This document shows, one piece after another, positions 5,871 through 7,125 of a DNA stretch of 7,125 nt. A program made the translations under genes and the position numbers. The stretch spans positions 1 through 7,125 of the forward strand of contig JADGQD010000106.1 of assembly GCA_017882065.1 (NCBI GenBank), in the 5' to 3' direction. Under the pieces are notes generated by a model. It was given only the letters and a program-made list of their open reading frames with translations. It ran no database searches and was not told where the DNA came from. The number at the start of each line of letters is the position of its first letter. Position 1 is the stretch's first letter. The stretch is from Anaerolineales bacterium (lineage in GTDB: Bacteria; Chloroflexota; Anaerolineae; Anaerolineales; Villigracilaceae).

Positions 5871-6500
5871 CTATTGCTTGCGCGCTTCCTGAACCACAAC
5901 CAGGCCGCCTTTGGACCCGGGGATGGCACCCGTAACGCCGAGCAGGTTGCGCTCCGCGTCCACCAGGACGACCTTCAGGCCCTGGGCGGTCACGCGTTCG
6001 TGACCCAGGTGACCAGGGCGGCGTGAGCCCTTGTAAACACGACCAGGGGTCGTCGTCGCACCGTTCGAGCCGGGGGCGCGCAGACGGTCCGAGGCGCCAT
6101 GCGTCTTCGGTCCACCGGCGAAATGGTAGCGCTTGACCACACCGGCAAAACCTTTGCCTTTGCTGGTGCCTACCACGTCCACACGTTCGCCGACACCGAA
6201 GACCTCGACCGTGAGCTTGTCACCGACCTCGTATTCAGCATCCTTGATGCGAAACTCGCGCAAAAAACGCAGAGGCGGCAATTCGTTTTTCTTGAGATGG
6301 CCCAGTTCGCCTGAAGTCAGACGCTTGGGTTTTGACTCTTGGAATCCGAGTTGCACCGCTGCGTAGCCTTCCTTCTCGGGAAGGCGTACCTGCGTTACAT
6401 AGCAAGGCCCAGCTTCAATCAGAGTTACCGGCAAAGCAGCACCGTTCTCATCGAAGATCTGGGTCATGCCGATCTTCTTGCCAATCAGCCCTTTCAACAT
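5871..6500 (-). CDS. rplC: 50S ribosomal protein L3
   Basis: L3 starts 50S assembly near the 3' end of 23S rRNA and reaches the peptidyl transferase centre with an extended loop. The 209-residue product has MLKGLIGKKIGMTQIFDENG at the start, the strand VTLIEAGPCYVTQV (25-38), the L3 signature TSKGKGFAGVVKRYHFAGGP (112-131), THGASDRLRAPGS (133-145), and a C-terminal AIPGSKGGLVVV (192-203). Residue 148 is Ala where E. coli L3 has the glutamine methylated by PrmB, so that modification is not possible here. GAAGGAG lies 10 bases before the start. Unlike its neighbours, this gene is separated from the preceding gene (rpsJ) by about 208 bases holding palindromes. The stop is TAG and rplD follows after 25 bases. 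Confidence 0.98.
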   Translation of the reverse strand: MLKGLIGKKIGMTQIFDENGAALPVTLIEAGPCYVTQVRLPEKEGYAAVQLGFQESKPKRLTSGELGHLKKNELPPLRFLREFRIKDAEYEVGDKLTVEVFGVGERVDVVGTSKGKGFAGVVKRYHFAGGPKTHGASDRLRAPGSNGATTTPGRVYKGSRRPGHLGHERVTAQGLKVVLVDAERNLLGVTGAIPGSKGGLVVVQEARKQ

Positions 6501-6510
6501 GCTCGGTTTT

Positions 6511-6517
6511 CTCCTTC
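6511..6517 (-). promoter_or_regulatory. Shine-Dalgarno site of rplC
   Basis: GAAGGAG on the minus strand, 10 bases before the rplC ATG at 6500. This is somewhat longer spacing than at most junctions in the window. It lies at the downstream end of the rpsJ-rplC gap. Confidence 0.75.
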
Positions 6518-6650
6518 TAAAGATTTTTCGAGACTGTCAGCCGGGCTTGGCTGCATCATCTCGGTCACAGCACAGTCAATCGGCCTGCCGCGGCACACAG
6601 GGTTGTGGGGCCTACGAACAGAACCGTTCTTGCGCTGCCTATTCAGTCTA

Positions 6651-6665
6651 ACTGGTCGGACCAGT
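6651..6665. promoter_or_regulatory. Perfect 15-bp palindrome resembling a FadR/GntR-type operator
   Basis: The sequence is ACTGGTC-G-GACCAGT on the plus strand; all 7 arm positions pair around a single central base. Seen on the minus strand it reads CTGGTCCGACCAGTT, very close to the operator consensus of E. coli FadR (core CTGGTC-n-GACC, from memory). It also fits the general TnGTnnnACnA pattern of FadR-subfamily GntR regulators. It lies 44-58 bases downstream of the rpsJ stop codon. That it is a protein-binding site is inference; an RNA hairpin is the alternative reading. Confidence 0.5.
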
Positions 6666-6682
6666 CTTTTTGTCCGACTAGT
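6651..6682 (-). repeat. 11-bp inverted repeat able to form a hairpin across the two palindromes
   Basis: Plus-strand 6651-6661 (ACTGGTCGGAC) and 6672-6682 (GTCCGACTAGT) are inverted copies with a single mismatch (6654 against 6679), separated by 10 bases that are A-rich in the mRNA. In the operon transcript this gives a strong stem with one C-A mismatch. An alternative 9-bp stem pairs 6650-6658 with 6684-6692, and each palindrome can also fold on itself. The structures exclude each other. Confidence 0.6.
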
Positions 6683-6691
6683 ACGACCAGT
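6677..6691. promoter_or_regulatory. Second, imperfect 15-bp palindrome of the same type
   Basis: On the minus strand it reads ACTGGTCGTACTAGT; 5 of 7 arm positions pair. It again fits TnGTnnnACnA, and its left half is identical to the half-site of the palindrome at 6651-6665. The two centres are 26 bases apart. The pair looks like a tandem operator close behind the rpsJ stop. Binding is not demonstrable from sequence alone. Confidence 0.42.
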
Positions 6692-6708
6692 TTGACGAAA
6701 TAACAAAT

Positions 6709-7017
6709 TTAGATTTTAATCTCGATATCCACACCCGCTGGCAGGTTGAGGCGCATCAGCATATCAATCGTCTTGGAATCTGGATCAAGTACATCAATCA
6801 GACGGTTGTGCGTGCGAATTTCAAAATGCTCGTGTGAGTCTTTGTCAATGAAAGTCGAGCGTCGTATTGTAAACCGTTCTATCTTGGTTGGCAAGGGTAC
6901 CGGGCCAACTACATGGGCACCAGAGCGCTCGGCTGTTTCGACAATCCGCTTGGCAGACTGGTCGAGGACACGATGATCATATGCCTTAAGGCGGATACGG
7001 ATCTTTTGTTTCGTCAT
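6709..7017 (-). CDS. rpsJ: 30S ribosomal protein S10 (NusE)
   Basis: S10 belongs to the 30S head and also acts as NusE, the NusG/NusB partner in transcription antitermination and transcription-translation coupling. The 102-residue product has the usual length and blocks: KIRIRLKAYDHRVLDQSAKRI near the N-terminus, the loop VVGPVPLPTKIERFTI, then HFEIRTHNRLIDVLDP and the final LMRLNLPAGVDIEIKI. The start lies only 8 bases after the tuf stop. The ribosome-binding site is weak (AGGT, overlapping the tuf TAG), so initiation probably depends on ribosomes finishing tuf. The stop is TAA. The gene is followed by the long gap before rplC instead of the usual tight junction. Confidence 0.98.
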   Translation of the reverse strand: MTKQKIRIRLKAYDHRVLDQSAKRIVETAERSGAHVVGPVPLPTKIERFTIRRSTFIDKDSHEHFEIRTHNRLIDVLDPDSKTIDMLMRLNLPAGVDIEIKI

Positions 7018-7025
7018 ATCAATAC

Positions 7026-7125
7026 CTATTCGATGATTTTTGTAATGACGCCAGCGCCGACGGTCAGGCCGCCTTCGCGGATGGCGAACTTGGAGCCTTG
7101 TTCGAGGGCCACAGGCACAATCAAG
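7026..7125 (-). CDS. tuf: Elongation factor Tu, C-terminal end only (5' part outside the window)
   Basis: EF-Tu is the GTPase that delivers aminoacyl-tRNA to the ribosome. Only the last 32 codons are present. Hand translation gives LIVPVALEQGSKFAIREGG followed by LTVGAGVITKIIE and a TAG stop at 7026-7028. This is the end of EF-Tu domain III; the REGG-TVGAGVV-K motif is diagnostic. The GTPase domain lies beyond the right edge. Immediate adjacency to rpsJ, 8 bases away on the same strand, suggests an rpsL-rpsG-fusA-tuf-rpsJ arrangement, but the upstream genes are not visible. Confidence 0.96.
   Translation of the reverse strand, partial: LIVPVALEQGSKFAIREGGLTVGAGVITKIIE

Larger units (their letters stand above)
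6501..6708 (-). other. Unusually long rpsJ-rplC intergenic region
   Basis: This is the only sizeable gene-free gap in the window; every other junction is 30 bases or less. In transcription order it holds two palindromes near the rpsJ stop (6677-6691 and 6651-6665), a perfect small palindrome AGAAC-C-GTTCT (6620-6630), a short stem CAGCC/GGCTG (6538-6553), and the rplC ribosome-binding site. An open frame starting at TTG 6706 and ending at 6494 spans it, but it has no ribosome-binding site and no recognisable family, so I do not annotate a gene. There is no run of U after any stem, so I see no intrinsic terminator. Confidence 0.75.

Noticed and set aside
5341..5935. Overlapping plus-strand frames opposite rplD
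   Set aside because: Three different overlapping frames are open here, which reflects codon bias in rplD and not genes. Products are low-complexity Pro/Arg/Ala sequences.
6551..6579. Promoter with TTGACT (6574-6579, minus strand) upstream of rplC
   Set aside because: The -35 match is good, but at 16-18 base spacing the -10 candidates (such as ATGCAG) are very poor matches.
6651..6682. Intrinsic transcription terminator between rpsJ and rplC
   Set aside because: The stem is strong, but in the transcript the A-run is in the loop and no U-run follows the stem. Termination here would also cut off the whole downstream operon.
6651..6691. Insertion-sequence end or MITE
   Set aside because: The inverted repeats are short and close together, there is no target-site duplication or transposase trace, and the gap is small.

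Overview
The window is an uninterrupted stretch of the bacterial S10/spc ribosomal-protein gene cluster. All genes lie on the minus strand, so transcription runs from high to low coordinates. In transcription order it holds: the 3' end of tuf (EF-Tu), rpsJ (S10), rplC (L3), rplD (L4), rplW (L23), rplB (L2), rpsS (S19), rplV (L22), rpsC (S3), rplP (L16), rpmC (L29), rpsQ (S17), rplN (L14), rplX (L24), rplE (L5), rpsN (S14, zinc form), and the 5' two-thirds of rpsH (S8). tuf is cut by the right edge and rpsH by the left edge. Every complete gene has normal length for its family and I see no frameshift.

The organism is a bacterium with moderately GC-rich DNA and the standard code (TAG, TAA and TGA all end conserved proteins at the expected place). 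The zinc-binding S14, the four-cysteine L24, the EF-Tu tail (GAGVITKIIE) and the general style of the sequences suggest Chloroflexota, probably Anaerolineae. That is a recollection-based inference, not a database result.

Layout: 7026-7125 is tuf, only 8 bases before rpsJ (6709-7017), so the str-type and S10-type clusters look fused. A gene-free gap of about 208 bases follows (6501-6708). It is the only large gap in the window; all the others are 30 bases or less, or are overlaps. From 6500 down to 1 the genes are tightly packed, with ATGA overlaps (rpmC/rpsQ, rpsQ/rplN), a TAATG overlap (rplW/rplB), and stop codons embedded in Shine-Dalgarno sequences (rplD/rplW, rpsS/rplV). This points to one polycistronic mRNA with translational coupling. 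No terminator is seen.

The products are parts of the 30S and 50S subunits plus EF-Tu, so the window is mostly housekeeping. The part that ordinary annotation does not explain is the rpsJ-rplC gap. It carries two palindromes (6651-6665 and 6677-6691) whose sequence closely resembles operators of FadR-type GntR regulators. The same bases can also form mutually exclusive RNA hairpins. A secondary oddity is that TAG is the stop codon of 10 of the 16 genes whose stop is visible.
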